The translations under genes and the position numbers were made by a program. DNA of 64,000 nucleotides from Dama dama (lineage: Eukaryota; Chordata; Mammalia; Artiodactyla; Cervidae): assembly GCF_033118175.1 (NCBI RefSeq), contig NC_083692.1, forward strand, positions 90,004,501 through 90,068,500, given 5' to 3'. The notes under the pieces are model-generated. The model had not been told where the DNA came from. It saw only the letters and a list, made by a program, of their open reading frames with translations, and did not search any database. Of this stretch, positions 53,439 through 63,993 are shown piece after piece; position 1 is the first letter of the stretch, and each line of letters opens with the position of its first letter.

Positions 53439-54185
53439 GAGAACCCAAGTCTGTGCCTTCAGGCACCACTTCTGCCAGGCTCCAAGCAGAAGGCTCCACT
53501 TGATTTGTGTGCTTCATCTTTTCCTGCAGGTTAATGGGGGTAAAATGAGGCAAAGGAAGCAGCTAGAACTTGGGCACCTCCCCTTTCTGCAGCTGTTTTA
53601 TTTTCTTCTCTTTCTGTAAGTGACTTTTTTGAATCAAAAGAGAAAGGGTGCATTTCCACAGTTCTCCTCACCGGGATTTTGGGCTTCAAAGGTACTCCAT
53701 CAAGGGGCAGTTATTGAGCTCTTATCACTACTGACCTCTCCTCATCCTCATCTTCTTGGGTGGGTTTTGGGGTTCTCTTCTTCCAAGCAAAGGCAGGAGT
53801 CCTGGGGACAGTGAGTGGAATTTCTTTCTTCTCAGGAACACCCACAACACCTAGCAAGATGCGAAAAGGGCAAGGCTTCACATAAATTTAAAGTGTTTAT
53901 CCTCCAATACACTCTGCTTCTCGCTGTTTGATTCTTTTCTCCGTTTCAAAATTAAAGCCAATAGGCACGGTGGGTGGCTGGCTTCTCTGGCAGTTTCTTA
54001 GGGAGAATGCCCCCACTGTAAAGAATTCCAGAATCCCGTTTCCGTGCTTTAAATATGTAGAGCCCTGCTTCTACAGGATTACATTTCTTAGATTTTGCAT
54101 TTATTTCCAACACCTCCACCACCTCTTGCTGCATTTTTTTTCTCTTCTCTGACTCTTACTTCTCAGTACTTTTTAGGATCTTCTG
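53439..54185 (-). pseudogene. TPX2: Processed pseudogene of TPX2 (partial)
   Basis: Minus-strand text matches the central/C-terminal coding region of TPX2, a spindle-assembly factor that activates Aurora A and binds microtubules. Recognised in order: the PEKPAT/PIGFNFETE block (about 53,945-54,010), GVVGVPEKKEIPLTVP (53,817-53,865), TPKPTQEDEDEER (about 53,735-53,775), RRTVEMHPFSFDSKK (53,630-53,680), a GEVPKF-like piece (about 53,570) and a VEPFCLE-like piece (about 53,480). These fall in different frames with several stops, and no introns are seen across 700 bp. Homology stops abruptly at both ends. A retrocopy, not a gene. Identification from memory of the protein; confident. Confidence 0.82.
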
Positions 54186-54189
54186 TATA

Positions 54190-54950
54190 TGGGAAAAAGA
54201 ACCTGAAAAAGAATAGATACGCGTTTATGCATGACTGAATTAAGTTCCTGTACACCTTACACAAACACTGTTATAGCCACGCTCTCCGGGAAACAAACTC
54301 ACTCAGAGGGACAATGCAGATAGTGGAGTGCAGTTTATTACACCGGCGGGCCCAAGGCAGAGTCTCCTCTTAGCCAAGGACCCCGACCAGCATTTGTGAA
54401 AATCCTTTATACCCCATGTGTACATGTCCAAACACACCACCCCAATTCCCTTGAGACTTACATAAACAAAGGTAGGGTAAATACAACTACAATAACCCCA
54501 TCATTCACGTGTTATGTGTTCAAACAGTCAATAATCAATAAGCCCGCAGTTACATTCCAAACAGTTAATAATCAATAAGCTTGTGGTCACGTTCCAACCA
54601 GTTAATAATCGATAAGCCTGTGATTACATCCTGATAGATATGGAAAAAATTTATGACCTGTCCAGAGACAGGGGTGATTACGGTATGTTTCCTCTTAGGC
54701 AATGAGTAACCTGGATGTGATCTTCAAGATTCCCCTGTCCGCAGGGGGTCTTATCCTTCCATTGTCGTTCCCACAGGCACTAAGCAGAGAGTTCAGAGTC
54801 CGCTGGAGAGGCAGCCGAGCATGATCAGCACAGATAGGCCTGAGATGGAGTCCTGGCCCTATGAATTCCTTCTTCAACACAACATTGGAAATCAACTTTT
54901 TTATTCCAATATAAGATCAAAATGAAATTGCACAGAAAGAAAGAAGAAAG
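54190..54950 (+). repeat. L1 3' tail split by a solo LTR
   Basis: L1-tail text gaatagatacgcgtttatgc and aagttcctgtacacc up to 54,268, resuming at 54,877 with acacaacattggaaatcaac. Followed by segment A. Confidence 0.8.
54269..54876 (-). mobile_element. Solo LTR with 4-bp TSD and tandem U3 repeats
   Basis: 608 bp, TGTTATAG...TTCTTCA on the plus strand, flanked by ACAC on both sides (54,265-54,268; 54,877-54,880) within continuous L1 tail. AATAAA is seen on the minus strand (near 54,336) and a TATA-like gtataaagg upstream of it (near 54,404), giving minus orientation. Three tandem copies of a 37-39-bp unit with cagttaataatcaataagc lie at 54,520-54,632, where U3 enhancers normally are. A class I LTR by TSD length. 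Confidence 0.85.
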
Positions 54951-55082
54951 GGGCATGAAAAAATGCTGCTGGCACTTTTCATGACAATAACGTGTAAAGC
55001 TGTGCTGATGGGTACTTAATATTCAGAAGGCCCATGGGGTTGTGAGTAAACAACACCTGCCTTCAAGGACTGTTCTAGGAGT
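54950..55082. repeat. Array segment A (copy 6)
   Basis: gggtacttaatattcagaag, ggttgtgagtaaacaacacc and tgccttcaaggactgttcta match other A copies. Confidence 0.75.
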
Positions 55083-55084
55083 GT

Positions 55085-55625
55085 TCATCAAAACACAGGG
55101 CAGATGTTCAAAAGCCAATTGCTAGATGTTTAACTCATACCCTTTAAAAAAAAAATCACAGAAAATGATGTTAACCTTGCTAGATATTAGAGAAATCCAA
55201 GTCAAAACTACAATGAGGTATCAACTCACGCTGGTCAAAATAGCCAATGTCAAACACTCTACAAAGAACCAAGGCTGCAGAGGGTGTGGAGAAACGAGAA
55301 CCCTCCTCCATCGATGCTGGAATGCCAACTGGGAACAGCCACGATGCAGACAGTGTGCATGCATGCTAAGGCATTCCAGTCCTGTCTGACTCTTTTTGAC
55401 CCTATGGACTGTAACCCGCCAGGCTCCTCTGTCCATGGGATTCTCCAGGCAAGAAATACTGGAGTGGGTTTCCTCCAGGGGATTTTCCCCACACAGGGAT
55501 CGAACCCACATCTGTTTACTGTGTTGGCAGGTGGGTTCTTTACCACTAGCGTCACCTGGGAAGTCCATAGAAACAGCGTGGAGCTTCCTTAAACAATGAA
55601 AATGGGAATGAAATTATAATATTCC
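55085..55625 (+). repeat. L1 ORF2 3' region with nested Bov-tA
   Basis: L1 (gaaaatgatgttaaccttgc; gcagagggtgtggagaaacg) interrupted at about 55,365 by an antisense Bov-tA and resumed at 55,568 (agaaacagcgtggagcttcc). Confidence 0.8.
55368..55567 (-). mobile_element. Bov-tA SINE
   Basis: Antisense Bov-tA: cctgtctgactctttttgac to gtcacctgggaagtcc, head degraded (ccactagcgtcacctggg). Confidence 0.9.
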
Positions 55626-55627
55626 TG

Positions 55628-56080
55628 CTGACTTAAAAAATATTCACAACCTAAAAGTTGAGAGTTATGTTTTATTCAGTGGGAATTTTTAGGACTTCAA
55701 GCTCGGGAGACACTATCTCAAGCAACCCTGAGAGAACTGCTCCTGGGAGGGGAGGGGAGGAGCCAGCTTACACAGAGCTGTGTAACAAAGGACAGGTAGT
55801 CTGAATATCAAAAGATTACTGTTGAAGAAAACCAGACATCCTGAGTCAAGGAATTTAGTGCTTTTCTGTGTATGGGAAGATGCAAGAGTCGGGGCTCACG
55901 GAAATCATTCCTTTCATATGCACCTCACCTATCTTGGCCAGCATCCGGTTTTCACATCCTGAGCTTCCTTTCCTCAGGGCTCACCTTAGGGAGTGTCTGC
56001 AGTCTGATGCCTGCTAGAGAGCAGATATTCTTCTCCTTCCTGAGTTCCTGAGGTCTCACCGGCTCATACCGGAGAGTTGC
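55628..56080 (-). mobile_element. LTR, ERVL-like ruminant type (minus)
   Basis: Second copy of the family at 17,532-17,968. gagagttatgttttattcag carries the reverse-complement poly-A signal; ctgtgtatgggaagatgcaa is shared. Ends at a BovB fragment. Confidence 0.65.
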
Positions 56081-56083
56081 AAT

Positions 56084-56985
56084 TGCTGCTGTATATTGTC
56101 ACCCTGCTTATTTAACTTATATGCAGAGTACATCATGAGAAATGCTGGGCTGGATGAAGCACAAGCTGGAATCAAGATTGCCGGGAGAAATATCAGTAAC
56201 CTCAGATATGCAGATGATACCACCCTTATGGCAGAAAGTGAAGAACAATTAAAGAACCTCTTGATCAAAGTGAAAGAGGAGAGTGAAAAAGTTGGCTTAA
56301 AGCTCAACATTCAGAAAACTAAGATCATGGTATCTGGTCCCATCACTTCATGGCAAATAGATGGGGAAACAATGGCTGAATTTATTTTTGGGGGCTCCAA
56401 AATCACTGCAATTGGTGATTGCAGCCATGAAATTAAAATTCTTACTCCTTGGAAGGAAAGTTATGACCAACCTAGACAGCATATTAAAAAGCAGAGACAT
56501 TACTTTGTCAAGAAAGGTCCGTCTAGTCAAGACTATGGTTTTTCCAGTGGTCATGTATGGATGTGAGAGTTGGACTATAAAGCTGAGCACAGAAGAATTG
56601 ATGCTTTTGGACTGTGCTGTTGGAGAAGACTCTTAAGAGTCCCTTGGACTGCAAGGAGATCCAACCAGTCCATTCTAAAGGAGATCAGTCCTGGGTGTTC
56701 ATTGGAAGGACTGATGCTGAAGCTGAAACTCCAATACTTTGTCCACCTGATGCGAAGGGCTGACTCATTGGAAAAGACCCTGATGCTGGGAAAGATTGAG
56801 GACAGGAGGAGAAGGGGACGACAGAGGATGAGATGGTTGGATGGCATCACTGACTCGATGGACATGTGTTTGAGCAAGCTCTGGGAGATGGTGATGGACA
56901 GGGAAGCCTGGTGTGCTGCAGTCCATGGGGTTGCAGTGAGTCAGACATGACTGAGTGACTGAACTGAACTGAACTGAATCAGCTC
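56084..56985 (+). mobile_element. 5'-truncated BovB with YADD-containing frame
   Basis: Sense BovB from the RT palm to the 3' end. A 156-codon frame at 56,096-56,566 contains RYADDTTLMAE with the YADD box at about 56,207-56,218. Another frame (56,570-56,950) covers the C-terminus. Ends gactgagtgactgaactgaa. Not autonomous. Confidence 0.94.
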
Positions 56986-57985
56986 TGAATATTCACAAGG
57001 CAGGCAGGGCTGGAAAGGACACCTGCCCTCAAGTGAAGTCCTTGGGGGTAAATCACAAAAAAATGAATTTAAAACAGGGTCAACGTTCAAGAAGCCAATT
57101 TCAACAGGCAAACTGTACTCAAACTGTATAGGATCAAAAAGCACATGGAAACATAGTCCACATGACTAATTATCAAATCAACGCAAATCAAAGCAACACT
57201 GAGGCATCACCTCACCATGGTCAGAATGGCCATCGTCAGAAAGACCCACAAAGAATAAATGCTGCAGGGGTCAAAGACAAAAGAGAATCTTCCTTCTTTC
57301 TTGGTGGGGGTGTAAATGGGTGCAGCCACTGTGGAAAACAGCACGGAGGTTCCTTAAAAAACTCAACACACAGGAACCATATGATCCCACTCCTGAGTTG
57401 AGATACAGAGAAAATCATAATTTGAAATGACTCGTGCACCCCTATATTCAGAGAAGCACTATTTATTAGAGCCGAGATAGAGAATCAACAAACACGGCCA
57501 GAGACCAAAAATGGAAGACTGAGTGAGACAGCTAGACACTAGAATATTCCTCACTCATAAAACAGAATTAAATAATGCCATTGGCAGCAGCAAAGATGGA
57601 CCAAGACATTACCATGTGCAGTGAAGTAAATCAGAGAGAGAGAAATATCATCAGATATCACCTACAGGAGGAATCTATCAATTTATACCAATGAACTACT
57701 GTACAAAACAGAAAAAGACTTACAAACTTTGAAAACCAACTTACAATTACAAAAAAAAAAAAAAAAAAAAAAATTAGGGAGAGGGGTAAAGTAAGACTTT
57801 TGCATTATCACATACACACGCATACATATCCAATAGATAATCATAAAGAACATAGTGAGTTGCACAGAGAACCCTACTGAACACACTGTTCAGAGCAAGA
57901 ATAGATATACAAACATTTGAATCAAGTTCCTGGACACCTAAAACAGCATAGTGGAAATCTGCACTATTCCAATATATAATAAAGA
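56986..57985 (+). repeat. Array segment A (copy 7) and L1 ORF2 3' end/3' UTR
   Basis: A at 56,985-57,055 (ctgaatattcacaaggcagg; acacctgccctcaagtgaag), then L1 ORF2 C-terminal region and 3' UTR to 57,985. It includes a 23-base A tract (57,750-57,772) and the uninterrupted L1 text into which, in its paralogue, the provirus inserted. Confidence 0.8.
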
Positions 57986-58244
57986 AAGTCAATACCAAAG
58001 AATGTTCAAACTACCATACAACTGCACTCATTTCACATTTTTGCAAGGAAATGCTCAAAATCCTTCAAGTTATCCTTCAACAGGATGTGAACTGTGAAAT
58101 TCCAGATGTTCAAGCTGGATTTAGAAAAGGCAGAGGAACCAGAGATCAAATTGCCAACATCCACAGGATCGTAGAAAAAGAAAGGGAATTTCAGAAAAAC
58201 ATCTACTTCTGCTTCACTGATTACACTAAAGCCTTTGACTGTGT
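57986..58244 (+). mobile_element. BovB RT-region fragment
   Basis: Sense BovB: gtcaataccaaagaatgttc to gcctttgactgtgt. Encodes QAGFRKGRGTRDQIANIHRI and the start of the AFDCV palm motif in one open frame (58,051 on), then abruptly meets an antisense BovB end. Confidence 0.93.
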
Positions 58245-58893
58245 TCAGTTCAGTTCAGTCGCTCAGTCGTGTCCAACTATTTGCGACCCCATGAGCCGCA
58301 GCATGCCAAGCCTCCCTGTCCATCAACAACTCCTGGAGCCTACCAAAACTCATGTCCATTGAGTTGGTGATGCCATTCAACCATTTCATCCTCTGTCGTC
58401 CCCCCTTCCTCCTGCCCTCAATCTTTCCCAGCATCAGGGTCTTTTCCAATGAGTCAGCTCTTCACATCAGGTGGACAAAGTATTGGAGTTTCAGCTTCAA
58501 CACCAGTCCTTCCAATGAACACCCAGGACTGATCTCCTTTAGGATGGACTGGTTGGATCTCCTTGCAGTCCAAGGGACTCTTAAGAGTCTTCTCCAACAG
58601 CACAGTCCAAAAGCATCCATTCTTCTGCGCTCAGCTTTCTTTATAGTCCAACTCTCACATCCATACATGACCGCTGGAAAAACCATAGCCTTGACTAGAC
58701 GGACCTTCCTGACAAAGTAATGTCTCTGCTTTTTAATATGCTGCCTAGGTTGGTCATAACTTTCCTTCCAAGGAGTAAGAATTTTAATTTCATGGCTGCA
58801 AACACCACCTGCAGTGATTTTGGAGCTCCCAAAAATAAAGTCAGTGACTGTTTCCACTGTTTCCCCATCTATTTGCCATGAAGGCTTGAGAGT
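58245..58893 (-). mobile_element. BovB 3' part, antisense
   Basis: Begins with the BovB 3' terminus (cagttcagttcagtcgctca) and runs to the region encoding the post-RT part. The minus-strand frame 58,462-58,923 reads the BovB C-terminal region. Breaks at about 58,893 where a different sequence starts. Confidence 0.94.
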
Positions 58894-59874
58894 CCCAGAA
58901 GGCCTTCCCCAATCTCTTTTCAAATAAGAATCAATTTAGGACTTTAATCAATAAGTTTTTTGGGTGGTGGTATTTTATGAGATTATCCAGGGTGAAAGGA
59001 GTGTTTTAATTTAAACTCCTTTGCTGGTATTTTAGTTTGTTTGGCAAAGGCATTTATGCCCTTGGTGCTAATATGCATGATTGCTTATATTATTTTAATT
59101 AGCATAAAGGCCCTAATAGACACAGAGCTCTTTGGGGGGTGAAGGAGCCCTATTAGAAAATATAAGAAAAAATTATTATAAAAGTGGTTATTGGCTTAAC
59201 GTTTGCTTGCTGTGTTTTTGCTTTTAGTGTGCTAAGGCTGTGCTATGGAAACCATTGTTAATATAGTTGTAGATCTAGAAAAATAAGAGCTTAGCCCTAG
59301 TGTTGTAACAATGAAGTAGTTGTTAATTATTAACCAGGAGTGCTAGGCAGAGGCTGCCTCATTAAAGCCGCAGAGTATGCATGGGGTAAAACTTTTAGAT
59401 AAATTTAACTGACAACTTTTGCAGAAGAATTGATGTTGGTATTAACAGGATCATATTTTTACTATGTTGTGACATGCTGTACTGTTGCCCTGTGAGACTG
59501 TAACTCTTCTGTTAAAATCACCACAGAAACAGAAAATAGGTTTACATTCACTTGACTTACATAAAATGTTAATAAGCCCCAAGGCCTAAATATAATGTGT
59601 AAAGATTTATTATAGAAACAAAATGCAGAAAGCATCTTGTTCTTCCTTAAGGACAAACTGATGTAATGTAAACTAACCCTGTATAAACATGAGTAAGCAT
59701 CTTGTATCTTGGATACATTCTGAGTGAGGGTATATAAACTGTTGTCAAAAAATAAAAGACAGACTTGGCCCTATCAAGACTGGTCTCACGTGTCTTCTAT
59801 CTCTCACCCGACGCCGTTCATCCTGAGGGTACCCCCTGAATCCTGCCGAGGCTGGACCCCAGCAAATTTGATCT
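58894..59874 (+). mobile_element. LTR between two antisense BovB parts
   Basis: Sense LTR with TATA element tatataaact (59,731-59,740), AAATAAAAG poly-A signal (59,750-59,758) and an end gctggaccccagca (59,861-59,874). The last 65 bases match the end of the class II solo LTR at 22,096 (minus), so the families are related. The left border is uncertain. About 0.6 kb of BovB (the RT core) that should lie here is absent. Confidence 0.7.
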
Positions 59875-60725
59875 CTGGTTCCTCTGTCTTTTCTTAATCC
59901 AGCTTGAACACCTGGAAGCTCATGGTTCATGTACTATTGAAGCCTGGCTTGGAGAATTTTGAGTATTACTTTACTAGCGTGTGAGAAGAGTGCAATTGTG
60001 TGGTAGTTTGAACATTCTTTAACAATGCCTTTCTTCGGGATTGGAACAAAAACTGACCTCTTCCATTCCTGTGGCCATGGCTGAGTTTTCCAAATTTGCT
60101 GGCATACTGAATGTAGCACTTTAACATCATCATCTTTTAGGATTTGAAATAGCCCAACTGGAATTCCATCACCTCCACTAGCTTTGTTCATAGTGATGCT
60201 TTCTAAGGCCCACTTGGCTTTGCATTCCAGGATGTCTGGCTCTAGGAGAGTGATCACACCATCGTGGTTATCTGGGTCATGAAAATCTTTTTTGTATAGT
60301 TCTTCTGGGTATTCTTGCCACCTCTTCTTACTATCTTCTGTTTCTGTTTAGGTCCATACCATTTCTGTCCTTTATCGAACCCATCTTTGCATGAAATGTT
60401 CCCTTGGTATCTCTAATTTTCTTGAAGAGATCTCTAGTCTTTCCCATTCTATTGTTTTCCTCTATTTCTTTGCATTAATCACTGATGAAGGCTTTCTTAT
60501 CTCTCCTAGGTATTCTTTGAAACTCTGCATTCAAATGGGTATATCTTTCCTTTTCTCCTTTGCCTTTAGCTTCTCTTCTTTTCTCAGTTATTTGTAAGGC
60601 TTCCTCAGACAACCATTTTGCCTTTTTGCATTTCTTTTTCTTAGGGATAGTCTTGATCACTGCCTCCGGTACAATGTCATGAACCTCTGTCCACAGTTCT
60701 TCAGGCACTCTATTAACCTTTGAAT
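59875..60725 (-). mobile_element. BovB middle part, antisense
   Basis: Minus-strand frames at 60,475-60,725 (linker after the endonuclease, KAKWLSEEALQITEKRREAK) and 59,934-60,257 (RT fingers, NKASGGDGIPVGLFQ; PIPKKG). Continues to QAGLRKDRGTRDQI at 59,880-59,930. It belongs with the inverted piece to its right. Confidence 0.93.
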
Positions 60726-61655
60726 CTATTTTGAACAGTATGAAAAGGCAAAAAGATATGACACTGAAAGATGAACTCCCCAGGTTGGTACTTGCCCAAT
60801 ATGCTACTGGAGAGGCATGGAGTAATAACTCTAGAAAGAATGAAAAAATGGAGCCCAAGTGAAAACAACACCCAGTTGTGTATGTGACTGGTGATGGTAG
60901 TGAAGTCGGATGCTGTAAAGAATAATAATGCATAGGAACCTAGAATGTTAGGTCTACGAATCAAGGCAAATTGAAAGTGGTCAAACAGGAGATGGCAAGA
61001 GTGAACATCAACATTTTGGGAATCAGTGAACTAAAATGGACTGGAATGGTTAAATTTAATTCAGATGACAACTATATCTACTATTGGGCAAGAATCCCTT
61101 AGAAGAAATGGAGTAGCCCCCATAGTCAACAAAAGAGTCCAAAGTGCAGTGCTTGGGTGCAATCTCCAAAACAACAGAATGATCTCTGTTCATTTCCAAG
61201 GCAAACCATTCAATATCACAGAAATCCAAGTCTATGCCCCAAGCAGTAATGCTGAAGAGGCTGAAGTTGAATGGTTCTATGAAAACCTACAAGAACTTCT
61301 AGAACTAACACCCAAGAAAGATGTCCTTTTCATCACAGGGGACTTAAATGCAAAAGTAGGAAGTCAAGAGATACCTGGAGTAACAGGCAAGTTTGGCTTT
61401 GGAGAACAAAATGAATCAGGGCAAAGGCAAACAAACTTTTGCCAAGAGAAAGCCCTGCTCATAGCAAACACCCTCTTCCATCAACACAAGAGATGAATCC
61501 ACACATGGACATCACCAGATGGTCAATATTGAAATAAAATTGATTATATTCTTTGCAGCCAAAGAATGAGAAGCTCTATACAGTCAGCAATAACAGTACT
61601 GGAAGATGACTGTGGCTCAGATCATGAACTCCTATATGAACCATGCATATTTATT
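60726..61655 (+). mobile_element. BovB 5' part (endonuclease), inverted relative to its 3' part
   Basis: Sense BovB 5' region (tatgaaaaggcaaaaagata on) with the AP-endonuclease domain: VQVYAP-type text, then ITGDLNAKVG (about 61,338) and the GSDHELL motif (about 61,615). A 143-codon frame spans 61,065-61,496. Together with the antisense 59,875-60,725 it makes one element whose 5' half is inverted at 60,725/60,726, with about 0.1 kb lost at the junction. Confidence 0.92.
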
Positions 61656-62212
61656 GAAGAAGAGGAAATAAAACTCAACTGTCAATAATGAGTTAATGTT
61701 GAAATTTACTGCGGGAATAAGCTCTGTAAAGGGGCACAGGATCAGACAAGTTTTGTTGGGGTTGGGTGCCAAGCAGAAGGTCGAATCAGCGGCAGGAGCT
61801 AGGACACAAAATCCAGAGGTTGCACAACTCTCTAAATAGGCCTCCATCAATGTCTTTAGAGCTAGAGTGTTTTCCAGCCAAATCAAGACAAGGAGTTCAT
61901 GACCAGGTTATAATCTAAGTTAGAGAGTATGGGGATCCATCTTGTGCCTGCTATTTTGATGAGCACAACTTCAGCAATATAGTATACATCCTGCTCTCTC
62001 TCATTGTCTTTTCCCCTGTCACTCTTAGACTCTTGCTCTGTGTTCACTAAATAATTTGCAATAAGGTATACTAACTACTTCAGTTGCCCTTTGTTCTCAA
62101 AGTCTATCACTACCCTGCTGGCCTTTCAGGTAAATAGGACTTACCTAAAACTTAGCAAAGCATTAAGACTTACATAGTTAGAGAAGAGTCAGGCTTGTCC
62201 TCTATCAGTTGT
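61656..62212. other. LTR-like or unassigned sequence
   Basis: Starts after the BovB piece. Bases 61,694 onward (tgttgaaatttactgcggga) could be an LTR edge, but I find no convincing partner CA end, TATA or TSD. No gene. Confidence 0.35.
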
Positions 62213-62214
62213 AA

Positions 62215-62785
62215 AATTTCTATTGTTTGTAAGCACGATATTAAAAGATGTTTGCTCTTTGGAAGAAAAGCCATGACAAACCTAGATAACGTTTTAAAAA
62301 GCAGAGAGATTACTTTGCCAGCAGAGGTCCATATAGTCAAACTATGGTTTTTCCAGTAGTCATGTATGGAGTGAGAGTTGGACCATAAAGAAGGCAGAAT
62401 GCCAAAGAATTGATGCTTTTGAACTGTGGTGCTGGAGAAGACTGTTGAGAGTCCCTTGGATTGTAAGGAAATCAAACCAGTCAATCCTAAAGGAAATAAA
62501 TTCTGAAAATTCATTTGAAGAACCGATGCTGAAGCTGAAACTCCAATACTTTGGCCACCTGATGCAAAGAACTGACTCATTGGAAAAGACCCTGATGCTG
62601 GGAAAGATTGAAGGCGGGAGGAGAAGGGGACGACAGAGGGTGACATGGATGGATGGCATCCCCAACTCGATGGACATGAGTTTGAGCCAGCTCTGGGAGA
62701 TGGTGAAGGACAGGGAGGCCTGGTGAGCCCCATGGGGTCACAAAGTGTCGGACGTGACTGAGCTACTGAACAGCAGCAACAAAGC
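62215..62785 (+). mobile_element. BovB 3'-end fragment
   Basis: Sense BovB: gatattaaaagatgtttgct to gacgtgactgagctactgaa. C-terminal region only; frameshift near 62,370. Confidence 0.93.
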
Positions 62786-63285
62786 AGGAGAGGCTATTCT
62801 CAGTGTGCAAGGGTGAGAGCGGATTTTTTTCTATGATTTAGCAGTTGTTTCAATAAAATACTTAAGAATTGTTTCAGGAATAGTGAAGAAACAAATGTTG
62901 ACCAATATTCACTTGTCCCTTTAAAATGCACCAAAAAAATTTGAATCATCAGCCATTCTGACTGATTCTGAACCAGGTGGAACAATCTTATGCCCTAGCA
63001 TAACTATTCTGATTTCTGAGGATAAGTGGGCATAGGTAATCCCCCCAAACCATCGCTTTTGCTCTCAACAAAAGATTATAATCAAGAAAATATAATTATC
63101 AACAGGTCAGATGTCTTACTTCTGTTAGAATATGTAACAGAGTGGAAGCTATTCAGGAACTCTTACAAGGACCAAACAAATTTAATCGGCTTTGCTGAAC
63201 GCCATCTTGCTTTTTTATTTCTTCTTTCTCCCTTTCTCCCCTCCTTCCCTCCTTTCTCCTTTCTTCAGACATTCATACTGAGCAC
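62786..63285. other. Unassigned sequence
   Basis: No gene recognised. 63,215-63,265 is a CT-rich tract (tttctccctttctcccctcc). Confidence 0.45.
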
Positions 63286-63289
63286 ACTT

Positions 63290-63760
63290 GTTTCTAAGCT
63301 TACTTTAAAATTGAAGCATAGTTGATTTCCAAAGCTGTGTTAGTTTTCAGGTGTATAGCAAAGTGATTCAGTTTTGCATACATGTATATCTGTATCTTTT
63401 TTCAGATTTTTCCCTTAGAGGTTATTACAAAATATTGAGTATAGGTCCCCATACTACATAATAGGTCTTTGTTGATTATCTATTTTATATATGGCAGTAT
63501 ATATATATGTTAATCCCAAACCCCTAACTTCTTCCCCCTCCTTCCCCTTTGGTAAAAATGTTTGTTTTCCATGTCTGTGGAGCCATATCTGTTTTGTATA
63601 TGTTAATTTGTATAATTTTATTAGATTCCACACATAAGTGCTGTCATATGATATTTATCTTTTTCTGTCTGGCTTACTTCACTTAGCATGAAAATAGGTC
63701 CATCCATGCTGCTGCCAGTGGCATTATTTCATTCATTTTGATGGCCAGTAATATTCATTG
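63290..63760 (-). repeat. L1 3' UTR, antisense
   Basis: Antisense L1 tail: ttgaagcatagttgatttcc, caaagtgattcagttttgca, ggcttacttcacttagcatg, gatggccagtaatattcatt. Typical old artiodactyl L1 3' UTR. Followed by a (CA)n of 20 bases (63,763-63,782). Confidence 0.9.
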
Positions 63761-63785
63761 CATACACACACACACACACACATAT

Positions 63786-63993
63786 AGGCTTCCTTGGTGG
63801 CTCAGACTGCAAAGAAGCTGCCAGCAGAGAAAGAGACCCAGGTTTGATCAATGGGTCAGGAAGATCCCCTGGAGAAGGGAATGGCAACCCACTCTAATAC
63901 TCTTGCCTGGAAAATTCCATGAACAGAGCAGCGTGGCAGGCTACAGGTCATGGGATCTCAAGGAGTCACTCACGGCCAAGTAACTTCACTTCT
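63786..63993 (+). mobile_element. Bov-tA SINE
   Basis: Sense Bov-tA: ggcttccttggtggctcaga (head) to ggccaagtaacttcacttct. Complete within the window. Confidence 0.93.

Noticed and set aside
53928..54152. Plus-strand 74-codon frame opposite the TPX2 copy
   Set aside because: It is the antisense shadow of the TPX2-derived sequence.
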